NCBI RefSeq assembly: GCF_002163755.1
Contig: NZ_CP015864.1
Span: 310,001-374,000 of the forward strand
Direction of reading: 5' to 3'
DNA length: 64,000 nt
Source: Vibrio campbellii CAIM 519 = NBRC 15631 = ATCC 25920
GTDB taxonomy: Bacteria; Pseudomonadota; Gammaproteobacteria; Enterobacterales; Vibrionaceae
Positions 1-8,438 of the stretch are shown piece by piece. The notes under the pieces are model-generated. The model saw only the letters and a program-made list of their open reading frames with translations, ran no database searches and was not told where the DNA came from. The translations under genes were made by a program, and so were the position numbers. The stretch's first letter is position 1. Every line of letters starts with the position of its first letter.

Positions 1-344
1 TTAGTGGCTTCTGCCATCGCAGCGACGTGGCTGGCGAGCAGAATGTATGTTCCAGCACTAGCAGCGCGAGAGCCTGAAGGACCGACCCAAGTCGCGATAG
101 GGACAGTGGATGTGGTGATAGCGTGAATGATGTCCCTCATTGAGCTATCAAGCCCGCCGGGGGTATCCATCTTTAGAATGACAAGCTCAACGCCGTTTTG
201 TTGAGCTTCTTCAATTTCTCGTGACAGATAATCACTCAGAGCGGGTCCAATTGCCCCTTTGACAGGCAATACCCAAACAGTGCTTGCTAGCGCTTGGCTT
301 GCAAACAAGAGTAGGGGAAGAAGCCACAATCGTATCTGTTTCAT
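1..344 (-). CDS. NfeD-family membrane serine protease (ClpP class), N-terminal part only
   Basis: Only the first 114 codons lie in the window; the gene runs off the left edge. It starts at ATG 342-344, preceded by a strong AAGGAGGG ribosome binding site. Residues 1-20 form a signal peptide ending in ALA. The next part matches the ClpP-like protease domain of NfeD proteins: the MDTPGG motif at residues 59-64 and a GSRAASAGTY segment at 91-100, in which Ser96 sits where the catalytic serine of archaeal PH1510 lies. Family members are membrane-bound proteases usually encoded next to a stomatin/SPFH protein; that neighbour would be outside the window. The C-terminal membrane and OB-fold parts cannot be seen, so the subclass is unknown. 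Confidence 0.85.
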   Translation of the reverse strand, partial: MKQIRLWLLPLLLFASQALASTVWVLPVKGAIGPALSDYLSREIEEAQQNGVELVILKMDTPGGLDSSMRDIIHAITTSTVPIATWVGPSGSRAASAGTYILLASHVAAMAEAT

Positions 345-586
345 ACAGCCCTCCTTGTGTAACCACTGGGACTTATTGAAAACACTATTTAAAGTATAGA
401 TACGAGTAGACAAGAGAATGGTTTTATCCGTCGCCTCCGAATGTATAAGCAAATTTACAAAAGTGAGGCTTAGCACTGATACACACTTTCTCACGTAATC
501 TGGGGTTTCATGCGTTGTGGTTCGTAAGAAAACCAGTAAACTGCGAGGAATCAACGACACTCAGACAAAAAGGTAAGTGGGAAGTT

Positions 587-706
587 ATGATGTTAATTGC
601 GATTCGATTGGTGAAGCTTGCCGTTATCTGTTCGGTGTTCTTTACCATCTACGATTTGATTGCATTCGGTGAGGTGACTTGGATTAACCGTTTCTTCAAC
701 CTGTAA
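587..706 (+). CDS. small single-pass membrane protein, 39 aa, unknown function
   Basis: A short open frame starts at ATG 587 (a second ATG follows at 590), with a weak purine-rich AAGTGGGAAG upstream. It encodes one hydrophobic segment (about residues 3-25), then a short polar tail ending WINRFFNL. It is followed directly by a good rho-independent terminator, which supports it being a transcribed unit. The frame stays open upstream to 515, but that extension has no ribosome binding site. I do not recognise the family. Coding status is likely but not certain. Confidence 0.5.
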   Translation: MMLIAIRLVKLAVICSVFFTIYDLIAFGEVTWINRFFNL

Positions 707-716
707 TCCGAAAGAT

Positions 717-741
717 AAAGGGGCTAAAGCGCCCCTTTTTG
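717..741. terminator. bidirectional rho-independent terminator
   Basis: GGGGC at 720-724 pairs with GCCCC at 731-735 around a six-base loop and is followed by TTTTT at 736-740. It lies between the stop codons of the convergent 39-aa protein gene and the vieB-like gene. On the minus strand it is followed by TTTATCTTTC, so it may serve both. Confidence 0.75.
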
Positions 742-746
742 CCTGT

Positions 747-2405
747 CTAGTTTGCCAGTTCTGGTTCTGGAAGGTGACTGTTTACCACTGACATGTGTTG
801 ACAGCGATCTTGAGCGAGGAAGAGGAACTTGTCATAACCACTTTGCTCTAGTTCCTCACGAGAAACCAATTGTTTAACGATGTTATCGCATCGTTTGATC
901 AACACTTCGACTTCCAACAAAGACTTGTCGCTTGGAAAGGCTCGCGTCAGTACTTTAATGATGTTGATGCACACCGTGCGTAGCAATGGACAACGGGTCT
1001 GTAGCTCAATCAAAGCATCAATCAAGGCTTGATAGTCCTGTTCTGCCGCTCGGATTTTTCTGTATTGCTCTTGCATCCAAGTTTGGCGTTCTGCATTGTC
1101 TGTTTCTAGGGCGCGACCAAGGGTAATCTTACTCGAAAGAATCGTGTCACTTGAGTCGGTTTGTAGATTCTCAAAACACCAAGTAATGGCGTTGGAAAAC
1201 TCTGATTCAAAGTTCATCTCATGTAGCAACCACGCTAGGTGAAATTGCGCATAAAAGTGAGCGAAGGGCTTACGTCGATACAAATCACTGAGCACTTTAA
1301 ACGCTGAGACGTACTGGTTTTCTTCAATGGCAATGTTCGCGGCGAACAGGTCGAGCTCGTCTTGAATTGCCCTGTTTTCTGGCCCGCTCGTGATCGACTT
1401 AAATAAGTTTTTGGCTTGAACAAGAAGATCCTCTCGGCCTTCAAGTTTACGCACACGATAGAGCAAGATTCGAATCATGTTGAGCTTGGCAAAGGTATTG
1501 TTACGGTAAGTGTCTTTGTTGATCTCCATGTATACATGGTAGTGCTTTAACGCAGAACGATAGTCATGTTCCGCCAAGCATAGATTGACGATCACCAGTT
1601 CACGCTCCGAATTGCCTTCAACCCAGCTGTTTGCCAATTCCAAATGCCCAATTGCACTTGGTACTTCTCGGTTAAGCATGCTGAAGTTAGCCGCGCACTC
1701 GCGTATCTCTACGTTGTTTGGTGACTCTTCTAACAAGGCGCGTACTAAGCGTTGTGCTTCGTCGTGTTCACCCAGTGTGATTAGCGTGTTTGCTAAGCCG
1801 ATTTTTGCCCAGTTAACGTCTTTACGTTCAATGACTTGCTCGTAAACGACTTTGGCTTCTTGATGCAGCTTCAAACGCGTTAAGAAGTCGGCCCGAAACT
1901 TTTCGATAATGAAAAAATACTCAGAATGAAATGGTGTCAGCTCATCGCATGCTTCTAATCCTGTATGCGCATCGTTGTTGATCTCTGCTTGATAGATGGC
2001 CTGTAAGAGGCTCTTACGCTTTGAGATACGTTCTCGCAACGTGATGGAGTTGAAAGGTTTGAGCAGGTACTCGTCCGGCTTCAGCTCGATGATGGCACGT
2101 ACGATGGTCGCAGAGTTCTCACCCGTTACAAGAATAAATACGGTGTCATGGTTGAGTAATTTGAGGTGCGTAAGCTCTTCAAACAGCTGTTTGCCGTTCA
2201 TGCCTCGACCGAAGTTGTAGTCACAAATGATCAGGTCAATGCGCTCTTGCTGAGCAATAGAAACTGCCCCCTTTGCTAAGCGAGCTGTGAATATGCGTTT
2301 ATCAGAAAAGCCAAGCTTGGTCAGCATGTTACGCAGTGTCAGCGCCACGATAGGCGCATCATCGACAATTAACACATTGTACTGTGAGAAAGATTTGGTG
2401 TTCAT
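747..2405 (-). CDS. vieB: VieB-like response regulator: REC domain plus TPR-type helical repeats
   Basis: The 552-aa protein begins with a receiver domain: acidic pair D15-D16, phospho-acceptor D62 in CDYNFG, T94, and K116 in LLKPF. From about residue 130 it is an all-helical region with tetratricopeptide-like repeats and no DNA-binding or catalytic output domain. This architecture, and its place as last gene after a BvgS-like kinase and a REC-EAL protein, match VieB of the Vibrio cholerae VieSAB system; V. cholerae VieB has been described as modulating VieS signalling. The gene sits 59 bp after the vieA-like stop. No Shine-Dalgarno is visible before ATG 2405, and a perfect 11-bp hairpin fills the gap. 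The symbol rests on architecture and synteny, not on an alignment. Confidence 0.8.
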   Translation of the reverse strand: MNTKSFSQYNVLIVDDAPIVALTLRNMLTKLGFSDKRIFTARLAKGAVSIAQQERIDLIICDYNFGRGMNGKQLFEELTHLKLLNHDTVFILVTGENSATIVRAIIELKPDEYLLKPFNSITLRERISKRKSLLQAIYQAEINNDAHTGLEACDELTPFHSEYFFIIEKFRADFLTRLKLHQEAKVVYEQVIERKDVNWAKIGLANTLITLGEHDEAQRLVRALLEESPNNVEIRECAANFSMLNREVPSAIGHLELANSWVEGNSERELVIVNLCLAEHDYRSALKHYHVYMEINKDTYRNNTFAKLNMIRILLYRVRKLEGREDLLVQAKNLFKSITSGPENRAIQDELDLFAANIAIEENQYVSAFKVLSDLYRRKPFAHFYAQFHLAWLLHEMNFESEFSNAITWCFENLQTDSSDTILSSKITLGRALETDNAERQTWMQEQYRKIRAAEQDYQALIDALIELQTRCPLLRTVCINIIKVLTRAFPSDKSLLEVEVLIKRCDNIVKQLVSREELEQSGYDKFLFLAQDRCQHMSVVNSHLPEPELAN

Positions 2406-2428
2406 TTAAAAAGGACTCAGAAAATGAG

Positions 2429-2458
2429 CGTTGCGGCTGATAGCAAACAGCCGCAACG
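2429..2458 (-). promoter_or_regulatory. intercistronic hairpin between vieA-like and vieB-like genes
   Basis: CGTTGCGGCTG at 2429-2439 is perfectly complementary to CAGCCGCAACG at 2448-2458, with an 8-base loop. On the transcribed minus strand it is followed by CTCATTTTC, a poor terminator tail. Partial termination, or an mRNA processing and stability element lowering or separating vieB expression, is plausible. Confidence 0.6.
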
Positions 2459-2464
2459 TTCGAA

Positions 2465-3607
2465 TTAGATCAACGTTTCCAATTGTTCAAAGGGGATAGG
2501 GCGGCAGCGAACAAATCCTTGGTAAAGTTCCACGCCAAGTTCGCGCAAATACGCCAATGTTTCATGATCTTCTACACCTTCTGCCACCGATTTAAGTCCT
2601 AGTGACTTTGCTAGGTGTAGGCTAGAAATAGTGAGCTGTTGGCTCTTGAAGTTGGTTAATGCATCTTTGATAAATTGGCGGTCAATCTTTAATTCTGTAT
2701 AAGGCAGCGTTGCTAACTGGCTCAGGGACGAGTAACCGGTCCCAAAGTCGTCAATGGCTAAGCCAACGCCTCTTAAACGTAAGTTGGCGAGGTTGGCTAG
2801 CGACGTGACGCTGCAGTCGTACACTTCGTCTTCGGTCAGTTCAAGCGTGATGCGTTCAGGTGCTATTTGGTATTGTTCGCACAACGCAAATAGTCGCTCA
2901 CTCATAGGTTGCTTCAGCGTTTTTTGGTTCATGTTGACTGATAAGTTGATGTCTACTTTCAGTGTGGACATGTCTTGAAGGGCGTTCTCTAGCACAATCC
3001 AGAACAGTTTATCCAACTCATTACGAACCTGAATCTCAGTAATAAACTGCGTAGGTGCAATAATGCCGTGCTTGGGGTGACGGCAACGTACTAATGCTTC
3101 GACTCCAATCAGTTGGTTATCCGACGTTGAGTATTGTGGTTGGTAGTAATTGATAAACCTGCCCTCATTGAAGGCAGTGTCAATTTCGTCGTCATTCATT
3201 AACACAGGCAAGCTCACGAATTGCTCTTGCGATAAGTATTGTTTGAACTCACCGAAGATCTGAGTGAGTTGCTGATTAGAAATGGGTTTAGTTAATGCGC
3301 GAACAAACCCGTAGCCCGCAGACAAGCACATGTTGTAGGTAATTTCGAGCACGTCTTGGGTCATCGCACTCAAAATCACCACGCCTTTTGGACGTGAGCT
3401 TTCGGCAAGGGTTGAAAGTAGGTTCACCCCATTGATATCTGGTAAATCAATATCGCAGAATATCACATCGATTGGTTGGGCCTCGCAAACGGTCGCGACT
3501 TCTGACCCTCGATGGACGACGGTAATCGTGCCTTTAAATAGACGATTGAGCAAAATCTTAAGATTGGTTGCTTGTAATCGATCATCTTCTACAATCAAAA
3601 CGTTCAT
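2465..3607 (-). CDS. vieA: VieA-like response regulator: REC-EAL c-di-GMP phosphodiesterase lacking an HTH
   Basis: The 380-aa protein has a receiver domain (acidic E7-D8-D9 cluster, phospho-acceptor D52 in CDIDLP, K108) followed from about residue 150 by an EAL domain. Catalytic signatures are present: EAL at 170-172, the SVNMN segment, ELTEDE, DDFGTGYSS, KIDRQFI and VAEGVE, so it should hydrolyse c-di-GMP. V. cholerae VieA has REC-EAL followed by a LuxR-type helix-turn-helix; here the protein stops right after the EAL domain, so direct transcriptional control is not expected. Its ATG abuts the preceding stop as TAAATG, indicating translational coupling to the REC-Hpt gene. Function is well supported; the symbol is by synteny. 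Confidence 0.85.
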   Translation of the reverse strand: MNVLIVEDDRLQATNLKILLNRLFKGTITVVHRGSEVATVCEAQPIDVIFCDIDLPDINGVNLLSTLAESSRPKGVVILSAMTQDVLEITYNMCLSAGYGFVRALTKPISNQQLTQIFGEFKQYLSQEQFVSLPVLMNDDEIDTAFNEGRFINYYQPQYSTSDNQLIGVEALVRCRHPKHGIIAPTQFITEIQVRNELDKLFWIVLENALQDMSTLKVDINLSVNMNQKTLKQPMSERLFALCEQYQIAPERITLELTEDEVYDCSVTSLANLANLRLRGVGLAIDDFGTGYSSLSQLATLPYTELKIDRQFIKDALTNFKSQQLTISSLHLAKSLGLKSVAEGVEDHETLAYLRELGVELYQGFVRCRPIPFEQLETLI

Positions 3608-4549
3608 TTAATTGCTCCCATTCATATTCAGCCAATGCTGTGTCGTGCTGACGATGGTTTCTAATTCGTTGATAAGTGCAGTGCGAGCCTGAATTTCTTG
3701 TTCGCTGCCCACCAAAGATTCACATTGCATTGCCGCATGCCCAAGTTGGGTTAAGTTGAGGGCGGCCGCTGATCCTTTGATTCGGTGTGCCACTGACTTA
3801 AGGCTTTCCTCTCCAGAGTGAATCAGTGCGATGTCATTGCTTAGTGCTTCACAAATCACTTGTGCCATCTCGAGTCTCTCTTCATAGCTATAGGCTTCAA
3901 GCCAATCCTCTTGGGACTCTGCGTTAATGACTCTTGATAAGTATTGCTCACACAAGGCTTGCAGTTCGCTCAGGGTGTATGGCTTAAACAACACGGTTTC
4001 AATGCCGCTTTGTTCTGCTTTTTCAATCACGTTTCGTGAATTCTCTGCCGTACAAGTCACGACAGTAATGGACGCAAGAACCTTATTTGCCTTGAGAGCT
4101 TGAGTCAGTTGGTAACCGTCCATATCCGGCATGTGACAGTCGGTAATCACCAAATTAAAGGGTGCCAGTACGTTGTCGCTTTGTGCTTGTTCTAGCGCTT
4201 CAATCGCTTCTAAGCCACTTGCAACAAGCTGGCAATTGACTCCCAGCTTTTCAAATTGACGCTTGAACAATAGTCGGTTGATCGCATCATCATCGACGAC
4301 TAACACGCGTCCGTCCCACTGGTATTCTACTGTCTGTGCTGAGTGGGTTTGCGTTATCACTTCACCGTTTAGCTTCTGCAAAATTAAATCGGGATACACG
4401 TTGGAGTAATGTTGTTCCAGCTCGAGCACGTGATGCTTGCTTTCAAACTCATCCAGAGTGACTTGCCATGTGTTTAACCATCGCTGAACTTGTTTGTCTT
4501 CGGTATAGACCGGAACTAGCGCCGTCATATCAAGTGGTTGACTGATCAT
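3608..4549 (-). CDS. vieS: C-terminal REC-Hpt part of a split VieS-like hybrid kinase
   Basis: About 313 residues from ATG 4549: a linker, a receiver domain with VVDDD and phospho-acceptor D137 in ITDCHMPDMDG, and an Hpt domain with the phospho-histidine H255 in AHRIKGSAAAL. The ATG overlaps the kinase stop as ATGA, so translational coupling could produce it as a separate protein. However, the same frame read upstream of the ATG continues as GTTITVRLPM, the canonical last strand of a histidine kinase ATPase domain, which is missing from the upstream gene. This piece is therefore most simply the tail of one EvgS/BvgS-type kinase separated by a one-base deletion. TTG 4555 is an alternative start. 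Confidence 0.8.
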   Translation of the reverse strand: MISQPLDMTALVPVYTEDKQVQRWLNTWQVTLDEFESKHHVLELEQHYSNVYPDLILQKLNGEVITQTHSAQTVEYQWDGRVLVVDDDAINRLLFKRQFEKLGVNCQLVASGLEAIEALEQAQSDNVLAPFNLVITDCHMPDMDGYQLTQALKANKVLASITVVTCTAENSRNVIEKAEQSGIETVLFKPYTLSELQALCEQYLSRVINAESQEDWLEAYSYEERLEMAQVICEALSNDIALIHSGEESLKSVAHRIKGSAAALNLTQLGHAAMQCESLVGSEQEIQARTALINELETIVSTTQHWLNMNGSN

Positions 4550-7284
4550 TGGCAAGCGTACGGTGATGGTTGTGCCTGTTCTGTTTGGCTGTCAACCTCA
4601 ATGGTGCCTTCCATTATGTCGACCAAGCTTTTGACGATAGACATGCCAAGGCCTGTGCCTCCGAAACGGCGACTGGTGCTTTTGTCCCCCTGAACAAAAG
4701 GCTGGAACAGAGTGGCTAACTGGGCATTGTTCATCCCGCATCCCGTGTCTTGTACTTTGAATTCAAGTTGGCTTGGGCAGACATGCACACTCACGAGAAC
4801 CTTACCTTCCTCAGTGAACTTCACCGCATTACTCAATAGGTTGTTGATGATTTGGCTGACGCGCAACCAATCCAGAACCACTAAAGCATGAGGTGTCGGA
4901 GTCCAGTTCAACTCAAACGCCAATGACTTTCGTTCGATGATTTTTTCAAAGCTTCTTAGTGTTGCCCCGAGCTCTTGATAAACATTGCCTTTGTGAACAT
5001 CTAACTGAAGTTGGTTTGCATTAATTTTTGAGAAATCCAAAATGTCATTAACTTGCAACTGTAATCGTTCTGCTGATTGCATTGCGCTCTTCAACAACTC
5101 TTTGCTCTCTTTACGTTCTAAATCTTGCTCTAACAACTCCATTAATCCCATCATTGCTGCGATTGGGGTACGGAGCTCGTGGCTGACGACCGCTAGAAAG
5201 TGTTCGCGAGCCTCGATCGCTTTCATGGCTTTCAAGTTTGATGCTTTCAACGCCGTCTCTTTCTGTTTTAGTTCACTGATGTCATCAAACACCGTCATCC
5301 GGTATTGAGTCCCTTCCTCTGGATGGAGTAGGGTCTGCTGACGCACACGGTAGTGCTTGTCGCCCAAAGAGCATAAAGATGTTTCCGTACTTTCTGAATC
5401 TGAGCTCACACACTCTCGCGTAAGATCAAGCACTTGCTCTCGTTCTTGGTCTGTAATGCCTTTATCTACATTGCAGCGCGAAAGCATGTTGATGAACGGC
5501 TTATTGGCCAGAATCTGCTTATTATTTTCATCAGATATCAAGATCTTATTAGGCAGCTGATCCAGTACAGACGATAGCCACTTGTTCTGCTTTTGGCGAA
5601 TCTGAGTTTCGTATTCTTTGCGTTTAATGGTACGAGTCAGGTGGCCAGTTCTAACGATGTAAATCAGCACCGCAATTAACAAAATACAGACGCCAGCCAA
5701 TGCTGAAATGACGACGATCTCTTTCTCAATACCGTAATTAACCGTTACTTTTTCATGTCGTTCTTCAAGCTGTTGAAGTTCTTCTTTGGTGGTGACTTGA
5801 AGTACGGTATCCAACACTCTGTGTAGAAACTCAGAATCCTTCCTTAACTCCATACCCAATGCCACCCCCAGTTCCATGTCGTCCGGTGGCGCCACTGCTT
5901 TAAACTGCGTCCCTTGCCCTTTATAAAAATGGTGATCAATCAAATTTTGATTGACGAAGGCATGGGAGATTTTTCCATCTTCTAATGCCTTACTAAGGCT
6001 TTTAAAATCACGATAAACAGGAGAAGAGGCATACGTAGGGTTACCTAAAAAGTGCGGATAGAAATTTCCCGCACGGTCTAAAATACCGACGCTTTTTTGT
6101 GCTTGTTTGTTCAGTGACTCGATATACCCATACTGAAGAACTCCGAACGAACGTGTTGCAATAAAACGTTTATTGTCAGTAATTGCGATGTTTCGTGTTG
6201 GGAGCACATCAACAATATGCTCCTGAAGCATTAAATCAACATCTCTGCCGTTAGGATGAATGTACTCAAATTTGAGCATGCTCTTTTGTTCGAGCAGCTT
6301 CATTAAATCGTGCACATAACCTTTGACCTCTTTGGTTTTTGGGTCTGTGTAAGACAGTGGGTATACATTGTCTTTAATGGTGTAGCGAACGGTTTGTCGG
6401 CCATTTTGTTGCTCCAAAATCTCCAGCATTAACTCGTTGTGCAACACGTTGATGTTCGCTTCAATATGCATACGGCTGTGTTTGGAATCTTTAGAGTGTT
6501 TGATGTATTTGTTGATAATGCCCATCAATTGTTGAGATTCTTTCCCCGTGAAGATAGTGACAGCGCCAGGCGTGAGGGCGTTGTCATAGACCACTTTACC
6601 TGCGAGTTCACCATGAGGATTTTTAAAACCATAAGAGCTAAGCGTAGACAGGCCTACAACTGCTGCGTCAGCTGCCCCGGTATTTAACGACGTTGTCATC
6701 ATGACGCTGTTGCGCACGGTATGAACATGCTCAAAGCCGAGAATTTCAATCTGGTCACAGGCACTTGAGTCCTTGACGCAAACCCACTTGAGTTCGCTGA
6801 GAGGAGTATTTTCCAAAGCAACGTCACGCAACCAAACTAAGCGTAAAGTCTGAAAAATCGGCTCAGAGAACAGAAAACGCTCCGCTCTTTTTTGGGTTGC
6901 AACAAAGCCAACGGTGAGATCGATCTCGCCGTTTTCTAAGCCATTAAATAGGGTGTCGAGGCTGGAGTAGGGAACATACTCGGCGTCAATGTGCAGATCG
7001 TGCAACATGCTTTCTGCATACTCGATGTTAATGCCTTCTTTTGATTCTAAGTTTCCCCAATAGGGGAGCCAATCACCTGCAAGAACGCCAACCTTTAAGC
7101 TCTTTTGGTTGTCGAGAAACAATCGGTCATTCTTGCTTAGGAAATCTTCCGCTAAAGCACTGAAAGAGAGAGTGATAAGCAATGCTGCGATTGAGGCAAA
7201 CAGTTTCAAGGTTTTATTTTTCCAAGTAGGGCGCGAGTCAAAAAAGGGGGCGGAATCGTATAGCTTTTCACCGTTATTCGCCAA
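4546..7284 (-). CDS. vieS: VieS/EvgS/BvgS-type sensor histidine kinase, frameshifted at its 3' end
   Basis: The 912-aa product has an N-terminal membrane/signal segment (about residues 27-45), two tandem periplasmic solute-binding domains of the SBP_bac_3 (Venus flytrap) type (roughly 60-285 and 290-510), a transmembrane helix near 515-540, a PAS-like region, a HisKA domain with phospho-acceptor H702 in SHELRTP, and a HATPase domain with N-box, DTGCGM and GGTGLGM motifs. The last 11 residues (EQAQPSPYACQ) do not fit the family, whereas another frame supplies GTTITVRLPM and continues into REC-Hpt. Joined, the two parts give the ~1215-aa SBP-SBP-TM-PAS-HisKA-HATPase-REC-Hpt layout of EvgS and VieS. 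First gene of the vieSAB-like operon, divergent from the peroxidase gene. Confidence 0.85.
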   Translation of the reverse strand: MANNGEKLYDSAPFFDSRPTWKNKTLKLFASIAALLITLSFSALAEDFLSKNDRLFLDNQKSLKVGVLAGDWLPYWGNLESKEGINIEYAESMLHDLHIDAEYVPYSSLDTLFNGLENGEIDLTVGFVATQKRAERFLFSEPIFQTLRLVWLRDVALENTPLSELKWVCVKDSSACDQIEILGFEHVHTVRNSVMMTTSLNTGAADAAVVGLSTLSSYGFKNPHGELAGKVVYDNALTPGAVTIFTGKESQQLMGIINKYIKHSKDSKHSRMHIEANINVLHNELMLEILEQQNGRQTVRYTIKDNVYPLSYTDPKTKEVKGYVHDLMKLLEQKSMLKFEYIHPNGRDVDLMLQEHIVDVLPTRNIAITDNKRFIATRSFGVLQYGYIESLNKQAQKSVGILDRAGNFYPHFLGNPTYASSPVYRDFKSLSKALEDGKISHAFVNQNLIDHHFYKGQGTQFKAVAPPDDMELGVALGMELRKDSEFLHRVLDTVLQVTTKEELQQLEERHEKVTVNYGIEKEIVVISALAGVCILLIAVLIYIVRTGHLTRTIKRKEYETQIRQKQNKWLSSVLDQLPNKILISDENNKQILANKPFINMLSRCNVDKGITDQEREQVLDLTRECVSSDSESTETSLCSLGDKHYRVRQQTLLHPEEGTQYRMTVFDDISELKQKETALKASNLKAMKAIEAREHFLAVVSHELRTPIAAMMGLMELLEQDLERKESKELLKSAMQSAERLQLQVNDILDFSKINANQLQLDVHKGNVYQELGATLRSFEKIIERKSLAFELNWTPTPHALVVLDWLRVSQIINNLLSNAVKFTEEGKVLVSVHVCPSQLEFKVQDTGCGMNNAQLATLFQPFVQGDKSTSRRFGGTGLGMSIVKSLVDIMEGTIEVDSQTEQAQPSPYACQ

Positions 7285-7466
7285 TCAAGGATGTTTGTCT
7301 TTTCGACAAGTGATGTTTGATATTCAAGTGAGTGATTTAAACGAGATCGAGACCTGAATAATCAATGACTTATGAGCGGGGATTCAATATCTAAATAGGA
7401 GGTAATGGAAAAAAGCCAGAAAGCAACTAAGTTCATATTAAGAGGTCGGGTAAGGAAATCCCAACT

Positions 7467-8438
7467 ATGAAGATAAAGCTTACTACTAAAGTGTTACATG
7501 GATGTTTATTAATGAGTTTTAGCGCTTCAACTTTAGCAGGAATACAAAATACAAAAATCAATACCAGCTTAGTTCCCACTCTCGAAGGCGATCCCAAGGT
7601 TGACTTTCAACTGGCTCGTGTTGGCTGGCATTTATTCAGGGACCCAAAACTGTCATCGAATGGCAAGATCAGTTGTGAAACCTGCCATAACCTATCCACA
7701 AATGGTGCAGAACAGACGCAAGTTTCTACTGGAGTACATGGCGTTGGCACTCGTAATTCAATCTCCGTTTTTAACGCGGCTTTAAATTATCGGTTCCTGT
7801 GGGATGGCACAGCAAATTCGTTGATGGTTCAAATCGACGGACCTGTCCAAAACCCTTTAGAAATGGATTCTAATTGGGGAGAGATAGAAAAGCATGTTCA
7901 AGCTAATTCGTTATATAAATTTCTATTTGAGCAAACGGATAAACGCATTAATGTGACCAACATTAAGCGTGCAATTGTGGAGTTTGTTAAAGGGCTCCAG
8001 ACGCCAAGCTCTCCATTTGATGCGTATTTACGTGGTGATACGAACGTTATGAATGAACAGTCAATAAGAGGGTGGAAGGCCTTTCAGCAAGTGGGCTGTG
8101 TTCAGTGCCACCAAGGGCGGAATATTGGCGGGTCCATGATTCAGCAGTTTAGTTATTTTCAAACGCGAGAAAAAAATCTTGATACGGGGCGACATTTAAG
8201 AACCTCTGATGGAGAGGATAAATCCTATTTTCGTGTGGCAAGCTTGCGAAATGTGGGGCAAACCGGGCCTTATTTTCACAATGGGCAAGTTGATAAACTA
8301 TCGGATGCTATTCAAATTATGTCGCAGGTCTTGCAGGGGGTAACGATGAGCGACGACAAAGTGGTAGATATCGAAGCCTTCCTGATGACGTTAAGCACCC
8401 CAAGGCCTGCAATTTTGGAGGTGTTTGAAAATGAATAA
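7467..8438 (+). CDS. periplasmic di-haem cytochrome c peroxidase (CcpA/MauG family)
   Basis: The 323-aa precursor has a signal peptide cleaved near STLA (residue 24) and two c-type haem sites, C70-x-x-C73-H74 and C211-x-x-C214-H215, in the order and spacing of bacterial di-haem peroxidases that reduce hydrogen peroxide in the periplasm. The GPYFHNGQV segment near the C-terminus is also typical of the family. Start ATG 7467 has only a weak AAGG upstream. Its last 8 bases overlap the start of the downstream hybrid kinase, implying co-transcription and coupled translation. That pairing suggests a link between peroxide or redox state and signalling, which is inference. MauG-like roles other than peroxidase cannot be excluded. 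Confidence 0.85.
   Translation: MKIKLTTKVLHGCLLMSFSASTLAGIQNTKINTSLVPTLEGDPKVDFQLARVGWHLFRDPKLSSNGKISCETCHNLSTNGAEQTQVSTGVHGVGTRNSISVFNAALNYRFLWDGTANSLMVQIDGPVQNPLEMDSNWGEIEKHVQANSLYKFLFEQTDKRINVTNIKRAIVEFVKGLQTPSSPFDAYLRGDTNVMNEQSIRGWKAFQQVGCVQCHQGRNIGGSMIQQFSYFQTREKNLDTGRHLRTSDGEDKSYFRVASLRNVGQTGPYFHNGQVDKLSDAIQIMSQVLQGVTMSDDKVVDIEAFLMTLSTPRPAILEVFENE

Noticed and set aside
4560..4600. Programmed -1 ribosomal frameshift joining the kinase to REC-Hpt
   Set aside because: No X-XXY-YYZ slippery heptamer occurs in the overlap (the region reads AGC CAA ACA GAA CAG GCA), and a one-base deletion explains the data more simply.
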